From Adlercreutzia equolifaciens DSM 19450 (GTDB lineage Bacteria; Actinomycetota; Coriobacteriia; Coriobacteriales; Eggerthellaceae): 64,000 nucleotides of DNA. The notes beneath the pieces are model-generated. The model saw only the letters and a program-made list of their open reading frames with translations. It was not told the DNA's origin and ran no database searches. Shown one piece after another: positions 25,157 through 33,354 of this stretch; position 1 is the first letter of the stretch; each line of letters begins with the position of its first letter. The translations under genes and the position numbers were made by a program. Where the stretch lies: positions 372,001 to 436,000 of the forward strand of contig NC_022567.1 of NCBI RefSeq assembly GCF_000478885.1, read 5' to 3'.

Positions 25157-25773
25157 TGGAGAAGCTGAAGATCGGCGTGCTGCTTTCCGGCAGCGGAACG
25201 AACCTGCAGGCCATTATCGACGAGATCGCGAATGGCCTGCCCGTGGAAATCGTGTATGTGCTGTCCTCGCGCCCCGATGCCTACGGCATTGAGCGGGCGC
25301 GCGCGGTCGGCATTCCCGTGACGGTGTTCGATCGCTCCTGCTACGAGGATCGCGAAGCGGCTGACGCCCGCATCGCTGCCATCATGCAGGAAGCCGGGGC
25401 CGAGTACCTGGTCATGGCCGGCTACATGCGCAAGCTCACCCCGGTGGTGCTCGACGCTTTCCCCGACCATGTGCTGAACCTGCATCCGGCGTTGCTGCCC
25501 TCGTTCAAGGGGGCCCATGCCATCCAGGACGCATGGGATGCCGGTGTGAAGGTGACGGGCGTGACGGTGCACCTGGCTAACGAGGACTACGACAAGGGCC
25601 CCATCGTGGCCCAGCGAGCAGTGCCGGTGCTGGAGGACGACGACATCGATGCTTTGGAGGCGCGCATCCACGAGACGGAGCACATCATCTACCCCGAAGT
25701 GCTGCGCGCCATCGCCGAGGGCCGCATGACCTTGGACGCCGACCGCAAGATTCACATCCGCTCGGTCGATTAG
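25156..25773 (+). CDS. purN: Phosphoribosylglycinamide formyltransferase (folate-dependent)
   Basis: 205 residues. It formylates GAR with 10-formyl-THF. IGVLLSGSGTNLQAIID is the phosphate-binding N-terminus, and NLHPALLPSFKGAHAIQDA carries the catalytic histidine, followed by DYDKGPIVAQ with the catalytic aspartate. It is translationally coupled to purM (TAATG). Purine genes then pause for an inverted-repeat element and xdhC before resuming with purO. Confidence 0.95.
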   Translation: MEKLKIGVLLSGSGTNLQAIIDEIANGLPVEIVYVLSSRPDAYGIERARAVGIPVTVFDRSCYEDREAADARIAAIMQEAGAEYLVMAGYMRKLTPVVLDAFPDHVLNLHPALLPSFKGAHAIQDAWDAGVKVTGVTVHLANEDYDKGPIVAQRAVPVLEDDDIDALEARIHETEHIIYPEVLRAIAEGRMTLDADRKIHIRSVD

Positions 25774-25834
25774 GGCAATCTGGTGTTGATCGAGCGGCCG
25801 ATCCCGGGCCAATGACAAGAATTTCAGATTTTTT

Positions 25835-25984
25835 GGTCACAAAGTCGAGTTCTGGGTTTTTCGAATGGCTGTTGACGGTTGAAATAGACGAAAATGGGTT
25901 GCATTCCCTGTTGTTTTGGTTGCGCATAGGAGTTTTAGGAGCAAATTGGGTTATCCCAAAAACCCAGAACTCGATTTTGTGACC
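25835..25984. repeat. Long inverted-repeat intergenic element A
   Basis: Arms 25835-25861 and 25958-25984 are 27 bp each and complementary except for one base, separated by 96 bp with no reading frame. The core AAAGTCGAGTT/AACTCGATTTT is AT-rich against the surrounding high-GC DNA. There is no U-tract typical of a terminator. It sits between purN and xdhC. Confidence 0.85.
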
Positions 25985-26015
25985 AGATTTGAAAAAGTTT
26001 TTGTTGGAGGAAGCA

Positions 26016-27008
26016 ATGAAGCGCGAAACTATAGCAACCATCATTGAAGACCTGCAAGCCGGACGCACTCCGGTGCTGGCCGTGGAGGATTTCCCGGCGT
26101 TCTCGGATGAGGCAACGGCGGGCGATCCGCATATCGGCCCCGAGACGCTGCAGGCCATCGCCGCCACGCTGACCGAAGCCGACATTCCTACGTTTGAGCG
26201 CGCTCTGCGCGCCATGGATGAGGGCGATCTGGCTTGGCTCGGCTTCAAGGTCGTCTACAATGCAGCTGCCGCCCAGGGCAACGTGGACAATGAGGTCACG
26301 AAGAAGTACGGCGAGCAAGGTTCCGCCGATGGCGAGCCGCTCGTGTTCTTCTGCAACGACGCCAAGGAGATCGTGGCCTCGCGTGAGCTTTCGCCTCGCG
26401 ACACCTTTCAGGCAAAGGACGTTACCCGCGGCCCTTCGATGCACAACGACCAGTTCGACGGCCTCACCTGGGCCAGCGAGCCGCTCTTCGGGAAGGTGCG
26501 TGTCTGGTTGCTCGGTGCGTCGGATGCGGCGGTCGAGGTGGCACAGCTCGCCGATCACGTGGGCTTCCATGTGGTGGCCGTCGACTACGACCCGGCGTTC
26601 TTGAACGAGGAGCGATTCCCGCAAGCCGAGCGCATCATGCTGCATGGCGGCAATTTCGACGAGTTGGCCAACATGCCGGCGCGTCCCGAGGACTATGTGT
26701 GCGTGCTCACGCGCGGGCATATGTTCGACCCGGAAAGCTGCATCTGGGCGCTGCAGAACGGGGTGCACTACGTGGGCATGATGGGGTGCGCGGGGAAGAA
26801 CTCTACGGTGCACGACCTCGTCATCAACGCGGGCATCTCCGAGGCCGATTGGGATCGCGTGAAGCGCCCCATCGGGCTCAAGTTCGGCGCTAAGACCCCG
26901 GCTGAGCTGGCCATCGCCATCGTGGCCGAGCTGGTCGATGTGCGTTACAAGCAGCGCTACAGCGACGAGGCCCGCAACCGCCACGAGAAGAGCCTGGGGC
27001 GGGAGTAG
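26016..27008 (+). CDS. xdhC: XdhC/CoxI-family protein
   Basis: 330 residues. An N-terminal XdhC domain (TIIEDLQAGRTPVLAVEDFP, AWLGFKVVYNAAA) is followed by a Rossmann domain (VWLLGASDAAVEVAQLADHV, VGMMGCAGKN, RPIGLKFGAKTPAELAIAI). XdhC-type proteins bind molybdenum cofactor and promote its sulfuration and insertion into xanthine dehydrogenase-type hydroxylases. No such hydroxylase is encoded here, so its client is elsewhere. Its placement among purine genes fits a link to purine oxidation. ATG 26016 has GGAGGAAGC; the longer frame from 25989 begins at the repeat element edge. Confidence 0.85.
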   Translation: MKRETIATIIEDLQAGRTPVLAVEDFPAFSDEATAGDPHIGPETLQAIAATLTEADIPTFERALRAMDEGDLAWLGFKVVYNAAAAQGNVDNEVTKKYGEQGSADGEPLVFFCNDAKEIVASRELSPRDTFQAKDVTRGPSMHNDQFDGLTWASEPLFGKVRVWLLGASDAAVEVAQLADHVGFHVVAVDYDPAFLNEERFPQAERIMLHGGNFDELANMPARPEDYVCVLTRGHMFDPESCIWALQNGVHYVGMMGCAGKNSTVHDLVINAGISEADWDRVKRPIGLKFGAKTPAELAIAIVAELVDVRYKQRYSDEARNRHEKSLGRE

Positions 27009-27107
27009 CCGCTCTTCTTGTGCGCGAGCCGCCGACGGAAAAGCCGTGGGAAAACGGGGAGCGCTCTTCCTCAGGAGGCTCTTTCCGTGATACCCTGCTC
27101 CCTGAAG

Positions 27108-27190
27108 CGAACGCGCTGTGACTGACGGGTACGCGTGGGAAACCACGGGGGAGCAGCGCGCTTATCCCGCCGACCGTCTGGGCAAGCCTT
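27108..27190 (+). promoter_or_regulatory. ZTP (pfl) riboswitch
   Basis: GTGGGAAACCACGGGGGAGC, then the diagnostic CCGACCGTCTGGGCA, spaced as in the pfl motif. It senses ZTP/ZMP, the signal of folate shortage, and sits ahead of purO and the AICAR transformylase, the folate-dependent step at which ZMP accumulates. The 3' strand of the aptamer (CTGGGCA) is shared with the following terminator, the known switching arrangement. Confidence 0.92.
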
Positions 27191-27215
27191 CTCGCAGGAG
27201 GGGCTTGCCCTTTTT
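27180..27215 (+). terminator. Regulated terminator of the ZTP riboswitch
   Basis: GGGCAAGCC (27180-27188) pairs with GGCTTGCCC (27202-27210), followed by TTTTT. It overlaps the aptamer, so ligand binding should disrupt it and allow purO expression. Confidence 0.9.
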
Positions 27216-27319
27216 CATTGGGCGGGATGCGAAAAACCGTCGACGTGGCTGAGGGCCAATGCGAAAAGCGTGCGGGCTGCAGCGGCGTCGGAGAGAGCCC
27301 CAAGAGAAAGGGAACGCCT

Positions 27320-27955
27320 GTGCAAGATCTCGTCGAACTGCTGAAGAACAACCCCTACCCGGGCCGAGGCATCGTGGTGGGCAAGGATACGGTGTACTAC
27401 TTCATCATGGGTCGCTCGGTCAACAGCCGCAACCGCATCTTCGCCATCGAACCCGACGGCATCCGCACCGAGGCCCACGATCCCGCGCTTCTGGAAGACC
27501 CGAGCCTCATCATCTATCACCCGGTGCGCACGATGGGCGACGCGCTCGTGGTCACCAACGGCGATCAAACCGACACCATCGTGGAGGCGGGTGATTTCCG
27601 CGCTGGCTGCATGCAGCGCGAGTACGAGCCCGACGCGCCGAACTTCACGCCGCGCATCTCGGCTATCGTAAACCCCGACGGCTCCTTCGAGATGTCCATC
27701 TTGAAGCACGCCGATGGCGACCGCTGCACCCGCGAGTTCTTCGCCTACGAGGGCGTCGATGAGGGCTGCGGCTACTTCATCAGCACCTATCAGGGCGACG
27801 GCAATCCGCTGCCCACCTTCGCCGGCGAGCCCATCCCCGTCACGCTGCCGACCCCCGATGCCCTGTGGGCTGCCCTGAACGACGACAACAAGGTGAGCCT
27901 GTATGCCAACGTCGGCGGCGAGGTAACCCTCTACAACAAGAACCTCGGCGATTAG
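27320..27955 (+). CDS. purO: IMP cyclohydrolase, PurO-like
   Basis: 211 residues matching the stand-alone IMP cyclohydrolase family, which closes FAICAR to IMP. The opening NNPYPGRGIVVGKDTVYYF and MGRSVNSRNRIF are conserved family segments. In most bacteria this activity is the N-terminal half of PurH; here it is a separate gene immediately before the transformylase. GTG 27320 is used (AAGAGAAAGGG upstream); the frame is open further upstream but that part overlaps the riboswitch leader. Confidence 0.85.
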   Translation: MQDLVELLKNNPYPGRGIVVGKDTVYYFIMGRSVNSRNRIFAIEPDGIRTEAHDPALLEDPSLIIYHPVRTMGDALVVTNGDQTDTIVEAGDFRAGCMQREYEPDAPNFTPRISAIVNPDGSFEMSILKHADGDRCTREFFAYEGVDEGCGYFISTYQGDGNPLPTFAGEPIPVTLPTPDALWAALNDDNKVSLYANVGGEVTLYNKNLGD

Positions 27956-27964
27956 GAGATACTC

Positions 27965-29146
27965 ATGAACGAACTGGAACTTAAATACGGCTGCAACCCG
28001 AACCAGAAGCCGTCCCGCATCTTCATGAAGGACGGCAGCGATCTGCCCATTCAGGTGCTGAACGGCAAGCCCGGCTTCATCAACTTCCTCGACGCCTTCA
28101 ACTCCTGGCAGCTCGTGAAGGAGCTGAAGGAGGCCACGGGGTTGCCGGCGGCCGCCTCCTTCAAGCACGTGTCCCCGGCTGGGGCCGCTGTGGGCCATCC
28201 CCTCACCGAGACCGACCGTGCCATGTACTTCGTGGAAGACGAGGGCGAGCTTTCCCCCATCGCCTGCGCCTACATTCGCGCCCGCGGTGCCGACCGTCTG
28301 TGCTCCTACGGCGACTGGGCGGCGCTGTCTGATGTGTGCGACGCCGATGTGGCCCGTTACCTGGCGCGTGAGGTGTCCGACGGCATCATCGCGCCGGGCT
28401 ACACCGACGAGGCGCTGGAGATTCTGAAGACCAAGCGCAAGGGCTCCTACAACGTGGTGCAGATCGATCCCGATTACGTGCCGGCCGAAACCGAGCTGAA
28501 GGACGTCTTCGGCATCACCTTCGAGCAGGGTCACAACAACTTCGAGATCAACGAGGCGCTGTTGGAGAACGTGGTGACCGAGAACAAGGAGATTCCCGAA
28601 GCTGCGAAGATCGACATGATCGTCGCGCTCATCACGCTGAAGTACACCCAGTCCAATTCCGTGTGCTACGTGAAGGACGGCCAGGCCATCGGCGTGGGCG
28701 CCGGCCAGCAGAGCCGCATCCACTGCACGCGCCTGGCGGGCAACAAGGCCGACCAGTGGTGGCTGCGCCAGATGCCCGAGGTGCTGAACCTTCCCTTCAA
28801 GGACGACGTTCGCCGTCCCGATCGTGACAACGCCATCGACGTGTACCTGTCCGACGACGAGTGCGACGACGTGCTGCGCGACGGCGAGTGGCAGCGCGTA
28901 TTCACCGAGCAGCCCAAGGCGCTCACCCGCGAGCAGAAGAAAGACTGGATCGCGAAGATGAGCGGCGTGACCGTGGGCTCCGACGCCTTCTTCCCCTTCG
29001 GCGACAACGTGGAGCGCGCCCGCAAGTCCGGCGTCGATTACATCGCCGAGCCCGGCGGCTCCATCCGCGACGACAACGTCATCGAGGTGGCGAACAAGTA
29101 CGGCATCGCCATGGCCTTCACCGGCATGCGCCTGTTCCATCACTAA
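27965..29146 (+). CDS. purH: AICAR transformylase (stand-alone PurH-like)
   Basis: 393 residues homologous to the C-terminal formyltransferase half of PurH, without the N-terminal cyclohydrolase. SFKHVSPAGAAVG contains the catalytic Lys-His pair; YTQSNSVCYVKDGQAIGVGAGQQSR and DAFFPFGD are conserved. It formylates AICAR with 10-formyl-THF. Together with purO, nine bases upstream, it reconstitutes the bifunctional PurH reaction, under the ZTP riboswitch. Confidence 0.93.
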   Translation: MNELELKYGCNPNQKPSRIFMKDGSDLPIQVLNGKPGFINFLDAFNSWQLVKELKEATGLPAAASFKHVSPAGAAVGHPLTETDRAMYFVEDEGELSPIACAYIRARGADRLCSYGDWAALSDVCDADVARYLAREVSDGIIAPGYTDEALEILKTKRKGSYNVVQIDPDYVPAETELKDVFGITFEQGHNNFEINEALLENVVTENKEIPEAAKIDMIVALITLKYTQSNSVCYVKDGQAIGVGAGQQSRIHCTRLAGNKADQWWLRQMPEVLNLPFKDDVRRPDRDNAIDVYLSDDECDDVLRDGEWQRVFTEQPKALTREQKKDWIAKMSGVTVGSDAFFPFGDNVERARKSGVDYIAEPGGSIRDDNVIEVANKYGIAMAFTGMRLFHH

Positions 29147-29200
29147 TCGGGCGTTTGGGGCCTTGTCTGGGGCCTAAGGTGTCGGTTGTCGAACCCTTTG

Positions 29201-29229
29201 CGGCCGCTCTTTCGGGAGCGGCCGTTTTG
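29201..29229 (+). terminator. Terminator of the purO-purH unit
   Basis: CGGCCGCTC (29201-29209) pairs with GAGCGGCCG (29216-29224), then TTTT. Confidence 0.85.
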
Positions 29230-29299
29230 CGCCATAATGGGTACGTCAATGGCCCGTCGGGCCGCGCGTGGGAGCGCGGTGCGCGCCGTGGATGAGGAT

Positions 29300-29425
29300 G
29301 CGGCAGGTACGTGCCTCGGGAAATGCGGGTGGAAAGCCCGCGCTATACCAGTAACCGTAAGGTTCGCCGTTGCGCCGAAGGGCGTGGCGGCGGCGAAGTC
29401 GGAACACCGAGCCGAGCAAGAGGGC
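29300..29425 (+). promoter_or_regulatory. Cobalamin riboswitch
   Basis: Core features in order: GGGAAATGCGGGTGGAAAGC (GGGAA plus the GGTGgAAA segment), ACCAGTAACCG (the CACTG-type segment), and a B12-box-like AGTCGGAACACCGAGCC at about 29397-29413. It lies just ahead of a DUF4430 lipoprotein gene, whose ribosome binding site is 25-30 bases downstream, so control of translation is likely. Exact 5' boundary uncertain. Confidence 0.82.
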
Positions 29426-29448
29426 CCTGGAAGAAAGGATAAGGAACT

Positions 29449-29958
29449 ATGAACAAATTCGACATCACGGAGCTTCCCAAGCAGTGGCTCGTGGCCTTGG
29501 TGGCCCTGGCTTTCACCTTCGTGCTGGTGGTGCCGGGCTGTGCCGGCGAGGCGGCCGATAACGGCGGCAGCGGCAGCGGAGAGAACGCGGCCGAGCAGGC
29601 GGCCCAGGTGGCCGAGGAAGAAGGCCCCATCGAGGCCGGCCAGGCGGCGGAGGACATCGTCGTGCCCGTTTCCATCACGATGCCCGAAAGCGCCGGCGCC
29701 GAGCCCAAGACCATCGAGGTGACGGTAGCCGATGGCTCCACGGTGCTGCAGGCGACGGAGGCCGCCGGCTGGGACGTGCAGGTGGAGAACAGCGACTACG
29801 GCAAGTTCGTCACGTCAATCAACGGCATCGCCAATGGCTCGGAAGGCGATGCTTCCGGCTGGGTATACACGGTGAACGACGAGCAGGTGATGGAAGCCTG
29901 CGACGTGCGCCAGCTGACCGCCGGCGACTCGGTGCAGTGGTCGTTCTACGTGGGCTAA
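29449..29958 (+). CDS. DUF4430 lipoprotein, candidate cobalamin-binding surface protein
   Basis: 169 residues: a hydrophobic signal segment (about 15-33) ending in VVPGC, a plausible lipobox although Pro at -2 is unusual; an acidic, Gly/Ala-rich spacer; then a DUF4430 domain (VADGSTVLQATEAAG, FVTSINGIANG, ASGWVYTVND, GDSVQWSFYVG). DUF4430 resembles the C-terminal domain of transcobalamin/intrinsic factor. Combined with the cobalamin riboswitch immediately upstream, a role in corrinoid capture at the cell surface is a reasonable inference, not shown by sequence alone. No BtuCD-type genes are adjacent. Confidence 0.8.
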   Translation: MNKFDITELPKQWLVALVALAFTFVLVVPGCAGEAADNGGSGSGENAAEQAAQVAEEEGPIEAGQAAEDIVVPVSITMPESAGAEPKTIEVTVADGSTVLQATEAAGWDVQVENSDYGKFVTSINGIANGSEGDASGWVYTVNDEQVMEACDVRQLTAGDSVQWSFYVG

Positions 29959-29980
29959 CCCGCAGCTCGTGTAATCCGAC

Positions 29981-30008
29981 GGGCTCCTCCCCGCGAGGAG
30001 CCCGCTTT
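29981..30008 (+). terminator. Terminator of the DUF4430 gene
   Basis: GGGCTCCTC (29981-29989) pairs with GAGGAGCCC (29995-30003), followed by GCTTTG. The U-tract is weak but the stem is strong, 22 bases after the stop. Confidence 0.65.
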
Positions 30009-30048
30009 GCAGCTCCGTTGTTTCTTGTGGCGTTCTAAGGAGTTCCCC

Positions 30049-31215
30049 ATGATCATTCTCGACGAGCCCTACGCCTCCGTTCCGCTGCTCGATTGGATGG
30101 AGGCCTCGGCCCATCCCGTGCTCACCAACGAGTTTACCGAGAAGCTGACGGCCGGCGGCCGTGCGTTGAACTTGGTGGACGCCGCCGAGTGCGCCCGGCG
30201 TCTGGAAGCGGGGGAGCGCATCTACACGAACTCCGAGAATGCTCTGGCTTGGATTCTCGATCACGTGGAGAATCCGACGCTCACTGACGCCATCCGCCTG
30301 TTCAAGGACAAGGCGGCCATGCGCGAGAAGCTCGCGCCCTTAAGTCCGGGCCTGTTCCACGAAACCGTCGATCGCGCGGGGCTGGAAGCGGTGAACGTCG
30401 CCGACTTGCCGTTGCCGGTGGTGTTGAAGCCCTCCGTGGGGTTTTGCTCGATGGGCGTCTACGTTATTGAAGAGCCGGAGGACTGGGCGGCCGCCGTGGC
30501 CGATATCGCCCGGCGCGAGGACGGGTGGCACGAGCGCTATCCGGAAAGCGTCGTCGGCAGCAGCGAGTACCTTATCGAGGGTTACCTCGCGGGCACGGAA
30601 TACGCCTTGGACGCCTACTTCGACGAGGGCGGCACACCCCATATCCTGAACATCTTGCGCCACGACTTCGCCGGCCCGGAGGATACTTCCGATCGCATGT
30701 ACCTCACCGACGGTGCCATCGTGGACGCCTGGAACGACCGCTTCACGGCGTGGCTGGCGGCCGTGAACAAGGTGGTGGGCGCCCGCAGCATTCCCGTGCA
30801 CGTGGAATTGCGCGTCGATGAGGACACGATCGCCCCCATCGAGTTCAACCCCCTGCGCTTCGCGGGCCTCGGCGGCACCGATGTGGCTTTCTACGGCGTG
30901 GGCCTGCGCACCTACGAGGCCTTCCTGGAAGATACGCCAGTCGATCTGGAAGCGCTGTACGCGGCGCATCCGGGCAAGGTGTACTCCATGTCGCTGCTGA
31001 ATCCGGCGCCCGAGGCCGACTTGGCGCGCCCCTTCGATGGTGCGGCGCTCTGCGAGCGGTTCAGCCATGTGCTCGCCTACCATGGGTTCGACCCGGTGAC
31101 GGTGGGCTTCTACGGGTTCCTGTTCCTGGAAACCGATGCGGAAGGCACGGGGGCCGACGAGCGCGATTGGCTTTTGCGCAGCGATCTCATGGAGTTCGTG
31201 GGCGGCGCGTTATAA
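30049..31215 (+). CDS. ATP-grasp domain protein, substrate unknown
   Basis: 388 residues. The ATP-grasp fold is supported by PLPVVLKPSVGFCSMGVYVI (nucleotide-binding lysine and Gly loop), SEYLIEGYLAGTEYALDAYF and VELRVDEDTIAPIEFNPLRF (metal-binding E and N). Such enzymes ligate a carboxylate to an amine or thiol; no neighbour identifies the substrate. ATG 30049 has TCTAAGGAG. The flippase-like gene downstream starts 43 bases later and may be co-transcribed. Confidence 0.8.
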   Translation: MIILDEPYASVPLLDWMEASAHPVLTNEFTEKLTAGGRALNLVDAAECARRLEAGERIYTNSENALAWILDHVENPTLTDAIRLFKDKAAMREKLAPLSPGLFHETVDRAGLEAVNVADLPLPVVLKPSVGFCSMGVYVIEEPEDWAAAVADIARREDGWHERYPESVVGSSEYLIEGYLAGTEYALDAYFDEGGTPHILNILRHDFAGPEDTSDRMYLTDGAIVDAWNDRFTAWLAAVNKVVGARSIPVHVELRVDEDTIAPIEFNPLRFAGLGGTDVAFYGVGLRTYEAFLEDTPVDLEALYAAHPGKVYSMSLLNPAPEADLARPFDGAALCERFSHVLAYHGFDPVTVGFYGFLFLETDAEGTGADERDWLLRSDLMEFVGGAL

Positions 31216-31258
31216 TGATGCACCTACCCCTGTCTCCTACCACGACGGAGGTGCGCTG

Positions 31259-32458
31259 ATGCGCGGCAATTTGCAGAAAATCATGATCGGCCTGGTGGTC
31301 GTCATTGTGCTTGCGTTCATATTCTTTTCCGGCGACTCGCTGGTGAAGCTCGTCGACACCATCAAGCAGGGCACGCCCTTCTTCATCATTGCGGCGGTGG
31401 TGGCCCAGCTGTGCAAGTACCTGGCCCAGGGCCGCGGCTTTCAGGCCTGCTTCAACACGGTGAACGGGCACATCAGCTACCGCACGGGACTTTCGCTCGT
31501 GTTCGGCACCTTCTTCATGAACACGGTGGCGCCCTCTATGAACCTGGCCGGCACGTCGCTCGTCATGGCCACGGCCACGCGCAACGGCATGCAGGCGGGA
31601 AAGGGCACCACGGCGGCGCTGCTCATGCAGCTGTCCATCGATTCCGGCTTCGTCATCATCATGCTCACCACCTTCGGCGTGCTCACCTTCACGGTAGGGC
31701 TGCAACCGGGCTGGCTGGCGCTCGGGCTGGTGGCCGTGGCGCTCGTGGGCGGCCTCGTGTTCGTCATCGCCGTGGGCGGTCTGAAGCCCCAGCTGGTGCT
31801 GAAGGTGCTGCGGCCCTTCGTGAAGCTGGCGGACAAGATCCTCGCGAAGTTCAAGAAGCCGGCCATCGACGAGTCCGTGGAGCGCACCATCCACAACTTC
31901 TCGAGCGCCGCGCACCTCATCACGAAGAATCCGCGCAAGACGGTGCAGTCGTTTTTGTGGACGACCCTTTCCAGCATCTGCGAGATGAGCTGCTTCGTGC
32001 TCGTCGGCTTCGCGTTCGGCGTGCACCACCCAGAAGCGCTCATTTGCGGGTATGTTGTGGCCACGCTGTTCGCTATGATTTCCTTTGTGCCCCAGGGCGT
32101 CGGCGTTGTGGAGGCGGCGGTGACCGTGGCCTTCGCGCTCTTCGGCATCGATTCGGCCACGGGCCTTGCGGTGGTCATCGTCTACCGCGGCATTGTGTTC
32201 TGGCTGCCGTTCCTCGTGGGCGCGGTGGTCATCCAGCGCATCAAGGCGTTTATGCCGCTGGGAAAGCGCGATCTGAAAGGCAAGGCCGAAGCCATGGAGA
32301 ACGAGCTGCCCGACAAGGTGGAGGCCGTGAAGCAGGTTGAATCCAGCGGGGCCGCCAAGTGGGAGACTACCGAGGCGCGGCCTGAGCTTGAGAAGGTGCC
32401 GGCAGGGGCCTCGGGAACCGCGACCGGGCCAGGGACGGTCCCAAAGGAAACGAAGTAG
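31259..32458 (+). CDS. Lysylphosphatidylglycerol synthase TM-region/flippase-like membrane protein
   Basis: 399 residues with about eight membrane helices in the first 330, resembling the UPF0104/LPG_synthase_TM family. Characteristic parts are FGTFFMNTVAPSMNLAGTSL, ATLFAMISFVPQGVGVVEAA and VIVYRGIVFWLPFLVGAV (the P-x-G-x-G-x-x-E motif). Homologues are flippases or the membrane half of MprF; no aminoacyl-transferase domain is fused here. The last 70 residues are a charged, Pro/Gly-rich tail. ATG 31259 has ACGGAGGTG. Confidence 0.83.
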   Translation: MRGNLQKIMIGLVVVIVLAFIFFSGDSLVKLVDTIKQGTPFFIIAAVVAQLCKYLAQGRGFQACFNTVNGHISYRTGLSLVFGTFFMNTVAPSMNLAGTSLVMATATRNGMQAGKGTTAALLMQLSIDSGFVIIMLTTFGVLTFTVGLQPGWLALGLVAVALVGGLVFVIAVGGLKPQLVLKVLRPFVKLADKILAKFKKPAIDESVERTIHNFSSAAHLITKNPRKTVQSFLWTTLSSICEMSCFVLVGFAFGVHHPEALICGYVVATLFAMISFVPQGVGVVEAAVTVAFALFGIDSATGLAVVIVYRGIVFWLPFLVGAVVIQRIKAFMPLGKRDLKGKAEAMENELPDKVEAVKQVESSGAAKWETTEARPELEKVPAGASGTATGPGTVPKETK

Positions 32459-32501
32459 GCGGGAGCCGGGAAGACGCCTGGCGCGAAAGGATGCAAACGC
32501 G

Positions 32502-32984
32502 ATGACGGAGACGAATCTGACGGGCGCGGCCCTGGAAGTGGCGCAGAAGCGCGAGACGCAGGGGCTCAACCACACGCTGGGCGTTCACTTCACCAAGGTG
32601 GAGCCGGGCCTCGTCGAGGCGGAGATGCCCATCACTCCGGCGCTTTTGCAGCCTTTTGGTTTTCTGCACGGAGGCGCCACTATCGCGCTTCTGGAATCGG
32701 TCGCTTCGGCCGGCGGCGAGCTGGCGTGCGACTTGGAGACCGAGCAGCCCTTCGGCGTGGAGGTGACCATCCGTCACAAGAAGAGCGGTCGGGAAGGAGA
32801 CGTGGCTCGCGGCGTGGCGAAACTCGCCGAGCGCAAACCGTCGTCGAAGGCCGGCTACAAGCTGTATTGGGAGGTGGCCGCCTACGACGGGGACGGCGAC
32901 GTCATCAGCGACGGCGTCATCGTGGTGAAGGTGGTGCCGAAAGACTACCTCGCCCAAAAGCTCGCCGAACGCGGGCAGGCGTAA
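32502..32984 (+). CDS. Hotdog-fold thioesterase (PaaI/MenI-like)
   Basis: 160 residues. LQPFGFLHGGATIALLESVAS is the hotdog central helix with the His-Gly-Gly motif and the catalytic Glu of the PaaI/YdiI/MenI group, which hydrolyse acyl-CoA thioesters. It could serve menaquinone synthesis (DHNA-CoA hydrolysis) or general acyl-CoA removal; the context does not decide. Start at ATG 32502; the upstream part of the frame overlaps the previous gene. Confidence 0.83.
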   Translation: MTETNLTGAALEVAQKRETQGLNHTLGVHFTKVEPGLVEAEMPITPALLQPFGFLHGGATIALLESVASAGGELACDLETEQPFGVEVTIRHKKSGREGDVARGVAKLAERKPSSKAGYKLYWEVAAYDGDGDVISDGVIVVKVVPKDYLAQKLAERGQA

Positions 32985-33003
32985 AATTCCGCCGACTTTT
33001 CTC

Positions 33004-33031
33004 TTGCGCTGGGCGGGCTCTGTGGTATCAT
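33004..33031 (+). promoter_or_regulatory. Promoter of tRNA-Pro
   Basis: TTGCGC (33004-33009), a 16-base spacer, TATCAT (33026-33031), 29 bases before the mature tRNA. Confidence 0.6.
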
Positions 33032-33060
33032 AGCGTTCGCTGTCCGCAAGGACGCACTTT

Positions 33061-33137
33061 CGGGTTGTGGCTCAGTTTGGTAGAGCGCTGCGTTCGGGAC
33101 GCAGAGGCCGCAGGTTCAAATCCTGTCAACCCGACCA
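33061..33137 (+). tRNA. tRNA-Pro (anticodon CGG), CCA encoded
   Basis: Acceptor stem CGGGTTG (33061-33067) pairs with CAACCCG (33127-33133), followed by A and an encoded CCA (33135-33137). Anticodon stem CTGCG/CGCAG encloses loop TTCGGGA, giving anticodon CGG. The T-arm GGTTCAAATCC is normal. Confidence 0.95.
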
Positions 33138-33145
33138 TCGAATTC

Positions 33146-33175
33146 AAGAGCCGGCCTCGCGCCGGCTCTTCTTGT
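33146..33175 (+). terminator. Terminator of tRNA-Pro
   Basis: AAGAGCCGGC (33146-33155) pairs with GCCGGCTCTT (33161-33170), followed by CTTGT. Confidence 0.8.
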
Positions 33176-33284
33176 GTCTGCCTGCGGGTGGGCTCCAAGG
33201 GTCGGTGAGGCTTTGGCTCGCGCCTTCGCGTGCCGTGTCTAAAACAGCTGTCTTAGGCCCTGCGGTCTAGCGGGGAAGACACGG

Positions 33285-33290
33285 TATAAT
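33285..33290 (+). promoter_or_regulatory. Probable -10 box of ackA
   Basis: A perfect TATAAT 64 bases before the ackA start. No clear -35 hexamer at 16-18 bases; the upstream CAGCTGTCTTAGG region may hold an activator site. Confidence 0.4.
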
Positions 33291-33354
33291 GCCAGGTTGA
33301 CGTTGTGCGCTCTCGGTGCCCCGAAGGGCCGTTTTAGTGCAAGGAGGAGATCTC

